DNA from: Elusimicrobia bacterium RIFOXYA2_FULL_39_19
GTDB lineage: Bacteria; Elusimicrobiota; Endomicrobiia; CG1-02-37-114; XYA2-FULL-39-19
NCBI GenBank assembly: GCA_001800285.1
Contig: MGVC01000042.1
Location: 1 to 45,067 of the forward strand
DNA: 45,067 nucleotides
Reading direction: 5' to 3'
Shown piece after piece: positions 7,853-15,735 of this stretch. The first letter of the stretch is position 1. The number at the start of each line of letters is the position of its first letter. The notes under the pieces were generated by a model. The model was not told where the DNA came from. It saw only the letters and a list, made by a program, of their open reading frames with translations, and searched no databases. The translations under genes were made by a program, and so were the position numbers.

Positions 7853-9379
7853 ATGTTTATTTTTCCTGTCGGAAAACAGAAAAAACTAAGAAAACTCCCC
7901 TGGATAACCATATCTCTGATAATTATCAACCTCTTTGTATTTTTTCAAACCTGGCCTGATACGTATGAAAATTATGTAGAACTTGAAAATGTAACCTCAA
8001 GGCTTGAAACCCAGAAACAAACCGTTGAGCAGCTGGAAACAGAAGTTAAAGCAATACAGCAGCAGCAGGAAACCTTTTCGAAACCACCTTCAAATAGTTA
8101 TTATTCCTATAAATATGCCGCCTACTATGCAAGACAGGAAAATGCTTCCAGGTTTAACCTGGAGACTAAACAAAACAGTTTAATATCAGCTAAAGAGGAA
8201 ACTAAAAAACTTGAATATAAACTTGAATCAATTAAAGAAAATAACCTTTTTATGATATGGGGTTATATAGCTTCTAAGGGAGAACCCTGGAGATTAATTA
8301 CTTATCAATTTTTACACAGTGGATACATGCACCTTATATTTAATCTTTTCTTTTTATGGTTTGTGGGGTGTAATGTTGAAGATAAGTGGGGTAAATGGGT
8401 TTTTCTTGGGTTTTATCTGGTAAGCGGTATAGTAGCTGCAGTTGTAAATAACATGGTAACGCCCTCGGGAGATGTTCCCTTAGTAGGTGCTTCGGGTGCC
8501 ATAGCCGGTGCCATGGGTGCTTTTATGATCCGTTACCCAACCACAAAAGTAAAAGTATTTTATCTTTTTATTATTGGTTTTATTCCCAAATTCGGTTTGG
8601 CTGACTGGCCTGCCTGGTTATTTTTAATTTTATGGTTTTTCGGCCAGTTATTATCCGGCATGTTTTCAATATATATGGAAGGAGATTCTGTCGCCTACTG
8701 GGCACATATAGGCGGTTTTGTTTTTGGGTCAGTGATTGCTCTGATGATGAAAACTACAGGTTTCGAAAAGAAGTATATTGAACCGAATATAGTAAAAGAA
8801 GAAAAAAAACTGTTAGGAGTGCATACAGTAGTATTAGATGCAAAAGAAAAACTGGAAGAAGGTGACCATATAAAAGCTGAGGAAATGCTCCGTGAACTGA
8901 TAAATAAGGAGCCTGATTGTTTGGAGGCCTATGTTGAACTTCTGGAAATCCTAAAGAAATTTCATTCAAAATTTACAGATGAAATGAAAAGTTATATTTT
9001 AAAAATACTTGAACTGGGTGCAAAAAATAATAATGAGAATGCCTGTATTTCTGCCTATTACATCAACAGAGAATTGACCTGGCAGAAATATTCATTGACA
9101 TTAAAGACACTTATGTATCTTGCCAGAACAGTAGATTCCAGAGGGGATTTTTCTGAATCAGTAAGCTTGTATAAAAAAATTACTGAAGAATATGCTGCTG
9201 ATCCGCTGTCAAACAAAGCATTTTTTTCCTTAGGCAGAATATATATAGCTTTGGGCAAGAAGGATAAGGCAATAGAAATATTCAAGAAGCTTATGTCCCA
9301 GCCGGAAGGCTATCATTATAAAGACAGGATAGAGCAGGAATGTCTGTCAAATTTTGGAAAAACTTTAGAAAATCTATAA
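7853..9379 (+). CDS. Rhomboid-family intramembrane serine protease with coiled coil and TPR-like tail
   Basis: The 508-residue protein has a rhomboid core with the loop and helix YQFLHSGYMHLIFNLFFLWF, the nucleophile motif GASGA (Ser about 214) and the catalytic His in YWAHIGGFVFG (about 285). Rhomboids cut membrane proteins within the bilayer. Between the first membrane helix (about 17-33) and the core lies an unusual polar insert (about 40-130) rich in Glu, Gln and Lys, predicted as coiled coil. After the membrane part, about residues 330-508 form soluble helices with TPR-like repeats (KAEEMLRELINKEPDCLEAY and the region around YIALGKKDKAIEIFKKL). Such tails normally bind partner proteins. 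The substrate is unknown. Confidence 0.87.
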   Translation: MFIFPVGKQKKLRKLPWITISLIIINLFVFFQTWPDTYENYVELENVTSRLETQKQTVEQLETEVKAIQQQQETFSKPPSNSYYSYKYAAYYARQENASRFNLETKQNSLISAKEETKKLEYKLESIKENNLFMIWGYIASKGEPWRLITYQFLHSGYMHLIFNLFFLWFVGCNVEDKWGKWVFLGFYLVSGIVAAVVNNMVTPSGDVPLVGASGAIAGAMGAFMIRYPTTKVKVFYLFIIGFIPKFGLADWPAWLFLILWFFGQLLSGMFSIYMEGDSVAYWAHIGGFVFGSVIALMMKTTGFEKKYIEPNIVKEEKKLLGVHTVVLDAKEKLEEGDHIKAEEMLRELINKEPDCLEAYVELLEILKKFHSKFTDEMKSYILKILELGAKNNNENACISAYYINRELTWQKYSLTLKTLMYLARTVDSRGDFSESVSLYKKITEEYAADPLSNKAFFSLGRIYIALGKKDKAIEIFKKLMSQPEGYHYKDRIEQECLSNFGKTLENL

Positions 9380-9441
9380 ATATTATCTTTCCGAACCCGC
9401 CAGTTTTGTCAAAAAAATATGCCTTCTTTTTTTACTTTTTC

Positions 9442-9471
9442 TTGACAATAATAATTTTAAATATATATAAT
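9442..9471 (+). promoter_or_regulatory. Consensus sigma70-type promoter of the rnf operon
   Basis: TTGACA (9442-9447) and TATAAT (9466-9471) are separated by 18 bases. T-tracts at 9427-9433 and 9436-9440 and an A-tract at 9411-9417 lie upstream, like an UP element. The expected start point, seven to eight bases after the -10 box, is 9478-9479, exactly at the second ATG of rnfC. This predicts a leaderless or nearly leaderless rnf transcript. Confidence 0.75.
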
Positions 9472-9478
9472 TATGCCT

Positions 9479-10801
9479 ATGCCGAAACTTACATTTTCAG
9501 GTGGTGTAAATCCTTACAGCTATAAAGCAACAACAAAAAATCTGCAGATTACAGATTTGCAAATCCCGTCCCGCGTAGTAATCCCCATAGTTCAGAATCT
9601 CAATGATGAAGTATCAGTGACCGTAATTAAAGATGAGTATGTGTCAATAGGTCAGAAAATAGGTGAAATAAAGGGTCTCAACTGCTCACCGGTTCATGCC
9701 AGTATATCAGGAAAAGTAACGGATATATGTATGTGGAATCATCCTGTTATTAGTTTGCCGGTATTATCTGTTGTTATAGATTCGGATTTCAAAGACAAGA
9801 AAATAACCCCCAAAAAAACTCACTGGGATTATTTCAGATATTCCCCGGAAGACCTTGTAAAGGTTATCAGAGAAGCCGGAATAACAGGGCTTAATTCGGG
9901 ATTTTTGTCAGTCTATTCAAAAAATGCACTACTAAAAGAAATTGACACAGTTCTGGTAAATGGATGTGAAAGCGAACCTTCAACAACAAGTGAAAACAGG
10001 CTGATGATAGAACATGCTTATGAAGTGATAGAGGGTCTGAAAATAATCATGTACATTATGGATGTACATAAAAGCCATATTGCAGTAGAAGACAATAGTG
10101 ATGAAGCTATAGAATCCCTGAAAAAAGTTGTTTTTAAAGCCCCGAATGTTTCCATAAAAATTTTGAAAACAAAATATCCTCAAAACGGCCAGCGGCAGCT
10201 TATTGATGCCGTGCTTGATAAAACAGTGCACTCAGGCACTTCCGTGACAGATTCAGGTATTGTAATTGAAAGTATTTCTGATTGCTATGCTATTTATCAA
10301 GCAGTAGTAGAAGCAAAACCTGTAACCTCCAGGGTGGTTACAGTGTCTGGTTCATTAATAGAAAAACCCGGTAATTATAACGTAAGGATCGGAACATTAT
10401 TCTCTGACTTACTTGACCAATGCGGTTATAAAAAAGAAACCGAAAAAAAAATGAAAATAATATTGGGTGCTTCCATGACTGGAATTTCCCAGGTAATTTT
10501 GGATGTCCCCGTAATTAGAAACATGTCAGGGATATTTACTATGAAAGAAGATAATGTTAATCCTAAAACACATGCCTGTATAAGATGTACAAAATGTATA
10601 AAAGCCTGTCCCATGAACCTTATGCCGAATTTTATAAGCATATATGCAGAAAGTTTCAAGTGGGATGAATGTTTAAAATATCATCCTGAAGACTGCATAG
10701 AGTGTGGTTGCTGTGCATACGAATGCATAGCAAAGAGGCCAATTGTTCAGCAAATAAAATTAGCAAAGCAGTATAAAGAAGAACTACACGTTAAGGCCTG
10801 A
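9479..10801 (+). CDS. rnfC: Rnf complex subunit C-like iron-sulfur protein
   Basis: RnfC is the peripheral subunit that normally exchanges electrons with NAD(H) through FMN and two [4Fe-4S] clusters. Residues here are numbered from ATG 9473. The N-terminal barrel-sandwich region (SPVHASISGKVTDI) is conserved, as are DTVLVNG, EDNSDEAIESL and KYPQ.G..QLI. Both clusters have all ligands: Cys369, 372, 375 and 379, and Cys408, 411, 414 and 418. The glycine-rich GGAGFPT signature expected near 140-147 is replaced by LNSGFLSVY, so classical FMN/NADH binding is doubtful. Two ATGs (9473, 9479) are in frame. 9479 coincides with the predicted transcription start and gives the family-like MPKLTFSGGV. It is first in rnfCDGEAB and lies four bases before rnfD. 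Confidence 0.85.
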   Translation: MPKLTFSGGVNPYSYKATTKNLQITDLQIPSRVVIPIVQNLNDEVSVTVIKDEYVSIGQKIGEIKGLNCSPVHASISGKVTDICMWNHPVISLPVLSVVIDSDFKDKKITPKKTHWDYFRYSPEDLVKVIREAGITGLNSGFLSVYSKNALLKEIDTVLVNGCESEPSTTSENRLMIEHAYEVIEGLKIIMYIMDVHKSHIAVEDNSDEAIESLKKVVFKAPNVSIKILKTKYPQNGQRQLIDAVLDKTVHSGTSVTDSGIVIESISDCYAIYQAVVEAKPVTSRVVTVSGSLIEKPGNYNVRIGTLFSDLLDQCGYKKETEKKMKIILGASMTGISQVILDVPVIRNMSGIFTMKEDNVNPKTHACIRCTKCIKACPMNLMPNFISIYAESFKWDECLKYHPEDCIECGCCAYECIAKRPIVQQIKLAKQYKEELHVKA

Positions 10802-10805
10802 AACT

Positions 10806-11687
10806 ATGAATATATTAACTTTTTCATTCTCTCCGCATTTTAAAAATAGAAAAACAGTCTCTTCAATGATGCTGGACGTTATAATAGCACTTCTTCCTGC
10901 AGTGGCAGCAGCAGTTGTTTTTTATAAAACCAGAGCACTGCTGTTAATTCTTGTCTGTGTAATGTTTGCAGTTCTTACAGAAGCAATTTTTTACTGGTTA
11001 AGGAAAAAACCGCAAAGTGTTAGTGATTACAGCAGTATTATAACGGGAATCCTTTTTTCATTAACTCTTCCCGTAACAGTACCTCTTTGGATAGCAATAG
11101 CAGGAGTTATTTTTGCAGTGCTTGTGGGAAAATTGCTTTTTGGAGGGCTTGGCTACAATCTGTTTAATCCCGCATTAATAGGCAGGGCTTTTATACAGAT
11201 TTCTTGGCTTAAAGAGCTTTCCATTGCTGATATCTATGCTAAGCTCCTAATAGATAGCGAGCCGGTTAATTTAAAAATTATTTTAAATGATATGCTGGTT
11301 TCATCTTACCCCGTTTGCCTGGGAGATGTTTCAAAAATTTGTATTATTGCGGGCGCAGCGTACCTGCTTTACCGAAAGCATATTTCTTTAAACGCTCCAA
11401 TAGCTTACATAACTGTATTTATCCTTGCCTCAATTATATACGGACAGCATAATTATTATTTTTTGCTTCCGGGAGCACTGGTTCTGGGTGCACTTTTTAT
11501 GGCTACTGACCCGGTAACCACTCCGGTTTCCGGATTGGGAAAACTGTATTTCGGCATTTGCTGCGGAATAATAACATTCTCTGTCTCAAGTAAGCTGGCA
11601 TATCCGCAGGCAGTTTTTTTTACCATACTCATGGCAAATATGTTTACACCTTTGATTGATAAAATATCACGTTTAAAAAGATACTAA
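10806..11687 (+). CDS. rnfD: Rnf complex membrane subunit D-like
   Basis: The 293-residue membrane protein has about nine hydrophobic segments. RnfD hallmarks are present: SPHFKNRKTVSSMMLDVI at the N terminus, GGLGYNLFNPALIGRAF (113-129), ATDPVTTPVSGLGKLYFG (233-250) and MANMFTPLIDKI near the end. RnfD normally carries FMN covalently bound to a Thr in an S/T-G-A-T type motif, in the loop after GRAF..SW. Here that loop (about 135-175) contains no such motif. The nearest match to the usual D..S.ATPL is DSEPVNLKII, without the threonine. The subunit therefore looks correctly folded for the complex but probably not flavinylated. One base separates it from rnfG. Confidence 0.87.
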   Translation: MNILTFSFSPHFKNRKTVSSMMLDVIIALLPAVAAAVVFYKTRALLLILVCVMFAVLTEAIFYWLRKKPQSVSDYSSIITGILFSLTLPVTVPLWIAIAGVIFAVLVGKLLFGGLGYNLFNPALIGRAFIQISWLKELSIADIYAKLLIDSEPVNLKIILNDMLVSSYPVCLGDVSKICIIAGAAYLLYRKHISLNAPIAYITVFILASIIYGQHNYYFLLPGALVLGALFMATDPVTTPVSGLGKLYFGICCGIITFSVSSKLAYPQAVFFTILMANMFTPLIDKISRLKRY

Positions 11688-11688
11688 A

Positions 11689-12246
11689 ATGAATATAAAT
11701 GAAATAAGAAAAGTATTCGATCTGGCTTCAAGATTTGCAATAGTTGCGGCGGTTTTTACGGCATTATTACTGGTTTTTTACAGTGTCATTGATCCCGTGA
11801 GACAAAATAATGTTAAGCGCATCATGGAAAGAAAATATTCCGAAGTGCTTCCCAGGTCCTTACATTACGAAGAGAAACACATAGGCAATAAAACTTATAT
11901 CGCCGGTTATGACAAAAATAATTATCCAACGGGAAAAATAGTTCTGGTAAATACTTCCAGCATCAATGACAGGCTGGATCTACTGGTATCCGTTGGTGAA
12001 GAAAATAAAATAACGGGTGTTGCCGTAATCAAACAGAACAAGATTTACGATATTTTAGATAGGAGTGATATAGATGCTTATTTCAGACAATTTACCGGAA
12101 AATCACTATATGATTTAAAACTGCAGGATGGCGGTAATGATATAAAACCTGTCAGGGGGGCCTTGTCACTATCTGATATATATTTTACTGCTATTAAAAA
12201 AGGCTTGGAAGATGTAGAGGTAATTAATGCATTATCAACAAAATAG
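11689..12246 (+). CDS. rnfG: Rnf complex subunit G-like, FMN-bind domain without the flavinylation Thr
   Basis: The 185-residue protein has one N-terminal membrane helix (about 16-34), then a periplasmic FMN_bind-type domain. The family pattern is recognisable: GKIVLVNTSS, ENKITGVAVIKQ, then YFRQFTGKSLYDLKL (131-145). In RnfG a Thr in the motif (S/T)GAT carries covalent FMN attached by ApbE. The aligned position here reads VRGALSLSD (155-163), so the Thr is replaced by Leu159. The usual ETPGLG stretch is also replaced, by NKIYDIL. No apbE gene lies in the window. The role in the complex may be structural. The reading frame overlaps rnfE by 20 bases. Confidence 0.78.
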   Translation: MNINEIRKVFDLASRFAIVAAVFTALLLVFYSVIDPVRQNNVKRIMERKYSEVLPRSLHYEEKHIGNKTYIAGYDKNNYPTGKIVLVNTSSINDRLDLLVSVGEENKITGVAVIKQNKIYDILDRSDIDAYFRQFTGKSLYDLKLQDGGNDIKPVRGALSLSDIYFTAIKKGLEDVEVINALSTK

Positions 12247-12847
12247 TTTTACTGAATTATTTAAAGAATTATACAGACGAATCTTTCAAAGAAATCCTAT
12301 TATAGTTCTGATTGCAGGGTTATGCCCTGTTTTAGCAATAAGCACAACTGTTTCTAATGCGTTTTCAATGTCAATAATTGTATTGTGTGTTCTGTTACTT
12401 TCGGATGTTACCATAAGGCTTGTCCGTCAGTTTTTTAAAATTGAGCTAATGTATTTTCTTCACGTACTCATTCTGTCTTTTTATGTGACAATTGTGGATT
12501 TGTTTTTAAAAGGGTTTTACATTGAGATTTCAAATAATCTGGGGATATTTATTCCATTAATAGCTGTTAATTGTTTGTTTTTTGAACAATATGAGAATTC
12601 AAGAAAACAACCATCATTTCTGTTGTCGTTATTTAGTGCCATAGGTTCAGGTATTGGATTTGCACTGATTATGATATTCGTAAGTTTTTTAAGGGAATTA
12701 CTCGGTAGCGGAAAGGTTTTTGAAGTTACAGTGTTTTCAAAGCCTCCGGCTATATTTTCACTGGCGCCGGGTGGTTTTATTGTAATAGGTTTCATTACTG
12801 CATTTATAGCTTATATAGGTAAAAGGTTTAATAGAGATGATAAATAA
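12227..12847 (+). CDS. rnfE: Rnf complex membrane subunit E
   Basis: The 206-residue protein has six hydrophobic segments and the two motifs diagnostic of RnfE. These are NPIIVLIAGLCPVLAIST (24-41, with Cys33) and LGIFIPLIAVNC (105-116, with Cys116). In the Rnf and NQR families these paired cysteines, together with those of RnfA, hold a membrane-embedded iron-sulfur cluster that carries electrons across the bilayer. Both are retained. FVSFLRELLGSGK near the C terminus is also typical. The ATG lies within the rnfG end and the stop overlaps rnfA by 11 bases, indicating translational coupling. Confidence 0.9.
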   Translation: MHYQQNSFTELFKELYRRIFQRNPIIVLIAGLCPVLAISTTVSNAFSMSIIVLCVLLLSDVTIRLVRQFFKIELMYFLHVLILSFYVTIVDLFLKGFYIEISNNLGIFIPLIAVNCLFFEQYENSRKQPSFLLSLFSAIGSGIGFALIMIFVSFLRELLGSGKVFEVTVFSKPPAIFSLAPGGFIVIGFITAFIAYIGKRFNRDDK

Positions 12848-13430
12848 CAGCTTACATCCTTTAACATTATTTTTTAATGCTTTTTTTCTGAATAATCTGA
12901 TTTTTATTCAGATAATCGGGCTGTGTTCATTTTTCAAAATAACGCATAACTTGAAAAATGCAGCACATCATGGACTAATCGTGATAGTGAATACATTCCT
13001 TGCCACCTTAATGGCCTGGGTAATCTTTTATGAGTTGTTAACTCCCATAAATGCCCAGTATATGCAGATTATTGTTTTTGTTTTTTTAGCGATTTTTATT
13101 GCAAAAATCGAAGAGCTACTATTAGTCAAATACTCAATAAGACTTTATGGTTTAATAGGTAAAAATATTTCCATAATTATGGTAAATTGCGCGGTTGTTG
13201 CTGCTGTTTTTTTGAGTATTGACAGTAGGCTGTCACTGGTTAATACAATAATTTACAGCGCCGGGGTTGCAATTGGCTATTATATTGCTATAATATTATT
13301 CGCTATTTTAAGGGAAAAGGTATCTATAGCGCCCGTTCCGGATTCATTCAAAGGTATTCCGATAGATTTTATTCTTGCCGGTCTTATTTCAATAACATTC
13401 ATCGGATTTAAAAGCATATTAGGATTATAA
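12837..13430 (+). CDS. rnfA: Rnf complex membrane subunit A
   Basis: The 197-residue membrane protein is homologous in layout to RnfE but inverted in topology, as known for the family. It keeps Cys30 in IIGLCSFFK and Cys118 in SIIMVNCAVVAAVF, the ligands of the intramembrane cluster. IVFVFLAIFIAKIEELL corresponds to the conserved RnfA segment with acidic residues in the membrane. The first motif is less typical than the usual GICPFLGVS, so the protein is a diverged member. It overlaps rnfE by 11 bases and is followed by rnfB after nine bases. Confidence 0.87.
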   Translation: MINNSLHPLTLFFNAFFLNNLIFIQIIGLCSFFKITHNLKNAAHHGLIVIVNTFLATLMAWVIFYELLTPINAQYMQIIVFVFLAIFIAKIEELLLVKYSIRLYGLIGKNISIIMVNCAVVAAVFLSIDSRLSLVNTIIYSAGVAIGYYIAIILFAILREKVSIAPVPDSFKGIPIDFILAGLISITFIGFKSILGL

Positions 13431-13439
13431 CATAGCGTT

Positions 13440-14234
13440 ATGGACTTTACCCCGGTACTTTATTTAGGAATTTTAGTATTTTGTTTGATTTTTCTGTATG
13501 TTCTTGCAGGGAAATATACAGGGTTAAAGAACAATCAAAAAAAGGATCTGATTCTTCAATATCTTCCGGGACATGACTGTAAAGTTTGCGGTTTTGAAGA
13601 TTGTGAAAATTTTGCCAGGGAACTTTTAAGTAACGCTTCTGAATTTGAAAAATGCAGTATTGTTGATCCTCATAATGTTGATAAGATATTAGGAATAATA
13701 GGCAAAGAACCCTTGCCCGCAGAACAGAAAATGGCTGTGATTTCATGTGTAGGTGGCAAGCAATGCACGGATAAATATGATTATTCTGGAGTTCAGACTT
13801 GTGATGCTGTAAGTAGGATCTTCAGGGGAGAGAAAAACTGTATATACGGATGTCTGGGATTCGGTGATTGTGCCAGAGCCTGTCCGTTTGATGCCATAAC
13901 ACAAAATATAGGAGAAGTACCGGTAGTAAATAAGAACAAATGCACAGGTTGCGGGAAGTGCACGGATAAATGCCCTAAAAAAATAATTTCGTTAATACCA
14001 AAAAAATACGATGTCCATATCAGATGTTCATCGTTTAATTCAGGAAGGTTTGTAAGGGGAATATGCTTAACAGGTTGCATTTCATGTGGAATTTGTGTTA
14101 AAATATGTCCTACAAAAGCAATTGAAATCAAAGATAATTTAGCTGTTATAGACTACGAAAAATGCACCACCTGCGGACTTTGTATTGATAAATGCCCGCA
14201 AAACACAATTGAAAGAATTCTGCCATCTGTATAG
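13440..14234 (+). CDS. rnfB: Rnf complex polyferredoxin subunit B
   Basis: The 264-residue protein starts with one membrane helix (about 5-23). A four-cysteine domain of the Fes type follows (Cys47, 50, 55, 72, within LPGHDCKVCGFEDC). Next comes the RnfB core with SCVGGKQC and a ferredoxin pair (Cys134, 138, 144, 148 and Cys168, 171, 174, 178). The C terminus adds another cluster pair (Cys213, 216, 219, 223 and Cys242, 245, 248, 252). RnfB accepts electrons from soluble ferredoxin and passes them to the membrane subunits. The cysteine set looks complete, in contrast to the altered flavin sites in RnfC, D and G. No clear ribosome-binding site precedes the ATG. It is the last gene of the operon. 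Confidence 0.92.
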   Translation: MDFTPVLYLGILVFCLIFLYVLAGKYTGLKNNQKKDLILQYLPGHDCKVCGFEDCENFARELLSNASEFEKCSIVDPHNVDKILGIIGKEPLPAEQKMAVISCVGGKQCTDKYDYSGVQTCDAVSRIFRGEKNCIYGCLGFGDCARACPFDAITQNIGEVPVVNKNKCTGCGKCTDKCPKKIISLIPKKYDVHIRCSSFNSGRFVRGICLTGCISCGICVKICPTKAIEIKDNLAVIDYEKCTTCGLCIDKCPQNTIERILPSV

Positions 14235-14278
14235 AACACAGAAAGAAATGAATTAGAGTGTTTTGTAAATATGGAAAA

Positions 14279-14298
14279 TTCCGCGTAAAAAAGCGGAA
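14279..14298 (+). other. Hairpin in the rpsB leader
   Basis: TTCCGC (14279-14284) pairs with GCGGAA (14293-14298) around an A-rich loop. A-runs, not T-runs, follow, so this is not a plus-strand terminator. It lies 42 bases before rpsB in the 106-base rnfB-rpsB gap. It may be a leader structure of the ribosomal-protein operon, though a chance hairpin is possible. Confidence 0.3.
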
Positions 14299-14340
14299 AA
14301 AACAGAAAAAATATAAAACCACAGAGGAGGAAGTAGAAGT

Positions 14341-15126
14341 ATGTCATCAATCACAATGAAGTCCCTGCTTGAAGCCGGGGTACATTTCGGGCACCAGACA
14401 AGGCAATGGAATCCAAAAATGAGCAAGTACATTTTTTGCGAGAGAAATAAGATACACATTATCGATCTCCAGAAAACCGTAAAAGAGTTAAAGAGAGCCT
14501 ACAAATTTATCAGAGACCTGGTAGCACAGAATAAAACGGTTCTTTTTGTCGGAACAAAAAAGCAGTCTTCCGATGTAGTTGAAACCGAATCTAAAAGGTG
14601 CGGCGCTTTTTACGTGTCCTATAGATGGTTGGGCGGTACTCTGACAAATTTTTTAACCATAAGAAAATCAATTTCACGTTTAAAAGAGCTTGAAAAGATG
14701 AAAGCGGAAGGTATCTTTGAGCTTTTATCTAAAAAAGAATTAAGCAAAAGACAGAAAGAAATGGCAAAACTGGAACGATCTCTTTGCGGTATAAAAGAAA
14801 TGGACAAATTGCCGGGAGTCATGTTTATAGTAAGCCCAACTGAAGAAGATGTGGCGGTACAAGAAGCCAAAAAAATGAAAATTCCAATTGTTGCTGTTTG
14901 TGATACAAATTCTGATCCTGATGTAATAGATTATCCTATTCCCGGAAATGATGACGCTGTCAGAGCCATCAGCCTATTCTGTGCTATTATGGCAGACGCA
15001 GTACTTGAAGGCCGGGGATCTGGCAAACAGGAAAATCCGGAAGTAGCAAAACAAGGCGACTTCGGAGTACCGGAAGATGAGTTGGAAAAAGAAGTAGAAC
15101 TTACAGAAACAGAGAGGATTAAATAA
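14341..15126 (+). CDS. rpsB: 30S ribosomal protein S2
   Basis: S2 binds the small subunit together with S1. The 261 residues include the family motifs LLEAGVHFGHQTRQWNPKM at the N terminus, YKFIRDLVAQNKTVLFVGTK, RWLGGTLTNFLTIRKSI, LPGVMFIVSPTEEDVAVQEA and VCDTNSDPDVIDYPIPGNDD. The acidic C-terminal tail is common in the family. A GAGGAGG site (14324-14330) ten bases upstream supports a strong start. It leads the block rpsB-tsf-pyrH-frr-uppS-cdsA-dxr-rseP-ispG-proS. The tsf ATG directly follows its stop codon. Confidence 0.97.
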   Translation: MSSITMKSLLEAGVHFGHQTRQWNPKMSKYIFCERNKIHIIDLQKTVKELKRAYKFIRDLVAQNKTVLFVGTKKQSSDVVETESKRCGAFYVSYRWLGGTLTNFLTIRKSISRLKELEKMKAEGIFELLSKKELSKRQKEMAKLERSLCGIKEMDKLPGVMFIVSPTEEDVAVQEAKKMKIPIVAVCDTNSDPDVIDYPIPGNDDAVRAISLFCAIMADAVLEGRGSGKQENPEVAKQGDFGVPEDELEKEVELTETERIK

Positions 15127-15735
15127 ATGGCTGAACTAAACGTAGAATTAATTCAGAAATTAAGAGCAACATCAGGCGCGGGCATGTTGGACTGTAAAAA
15201 AACCTTAACTGAAACAAACGGTGATTTTGACAAAGCTCTTCAGATATTAAGAGAAAAAGGTAAAACCCAGGCACTAAAAAAAGTTGGCAGAGAAACAAAA
15301 AACGGGCTTATATCTTCATATATTCACCCTGGTGATAGAATAGGTGTAATGCTTGAAGTTAATTGTGAGACGGATTTTGTAGCAAAAACAGATGATTTTA
15401 AAAAGCTTGTAAAAGAAATTGGCCTTCAGATAGCAGCGGCCAGCCCGGCTTATTTAAACAGAGAATCTATACCCAAAGATGTCCTTGATAAAGAAAAAGA
15501 AATTTACAGAAAACAGGTTCTGGATGAAGGCAAACCTGAGAAAATAGTTGAGAAAATAGTTGAAGGAAAACTTGAAAAGTTTTATCAGCAGGTATGTTTG
15601 CTTGATCAGCCTTATATTCGCGATGCTTCAGGCAAAGAAAAAATTACTGACCTGGTAAAAGCAGTAATTGCAAAAACAGGAGAAAATATTCAGGTAAGAA
15701 GATTTGTCAGATTCCAGCTTGGCGAAGAACTATGA
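15127..15735 (+). CDS. tsf: Elongation factor Ts (short form)
   Basis: EF-Ts exchanges GDP for GTP on EF-Tu. The 202-residue protein has the N-terminal UBA-like helices with LRATSGAGMLDCKKTL and the core signature EVNCETDFVAKTDDFK that inserts into EF-Tu. It is shorter than the roughly 280-residue form of enterobacteria and resembles the compact forms with a single core subdomain, as in Thermus. A conserved helix-rich region with LDQPYIRDASGK precedes the end (VRRFVRFQLGEEL). The stop overlaps the pyrH start in ATGA, consistent with coupling. Confidence 0.96.
   Translation: MAELNVELIQKLRATSGAGMLDCKKTLTETNGDFDKALQILREKGKTQALKKVGRETKNGLISSYIHPGDRIGVMLEVNCETDFVAKTDDFKKLVKEIGLQIAAASPAYLNRESIPKDVLDKEKEIYRKQVLDEGKPEKIVEKIVEGKLEKFYQQVCLLDQPYIRDASGKEKITDLVKAVIAKTGENIQVRRFVRFQLGEEL

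Noticed and set aside
9340-9525. Short plus-strand frame between the rhomboid gene and rnfC
   Set aside because: It overlaps the rhomboid end, the rnf promoter and the rnfC start, with no ribosome-binding site or homology.
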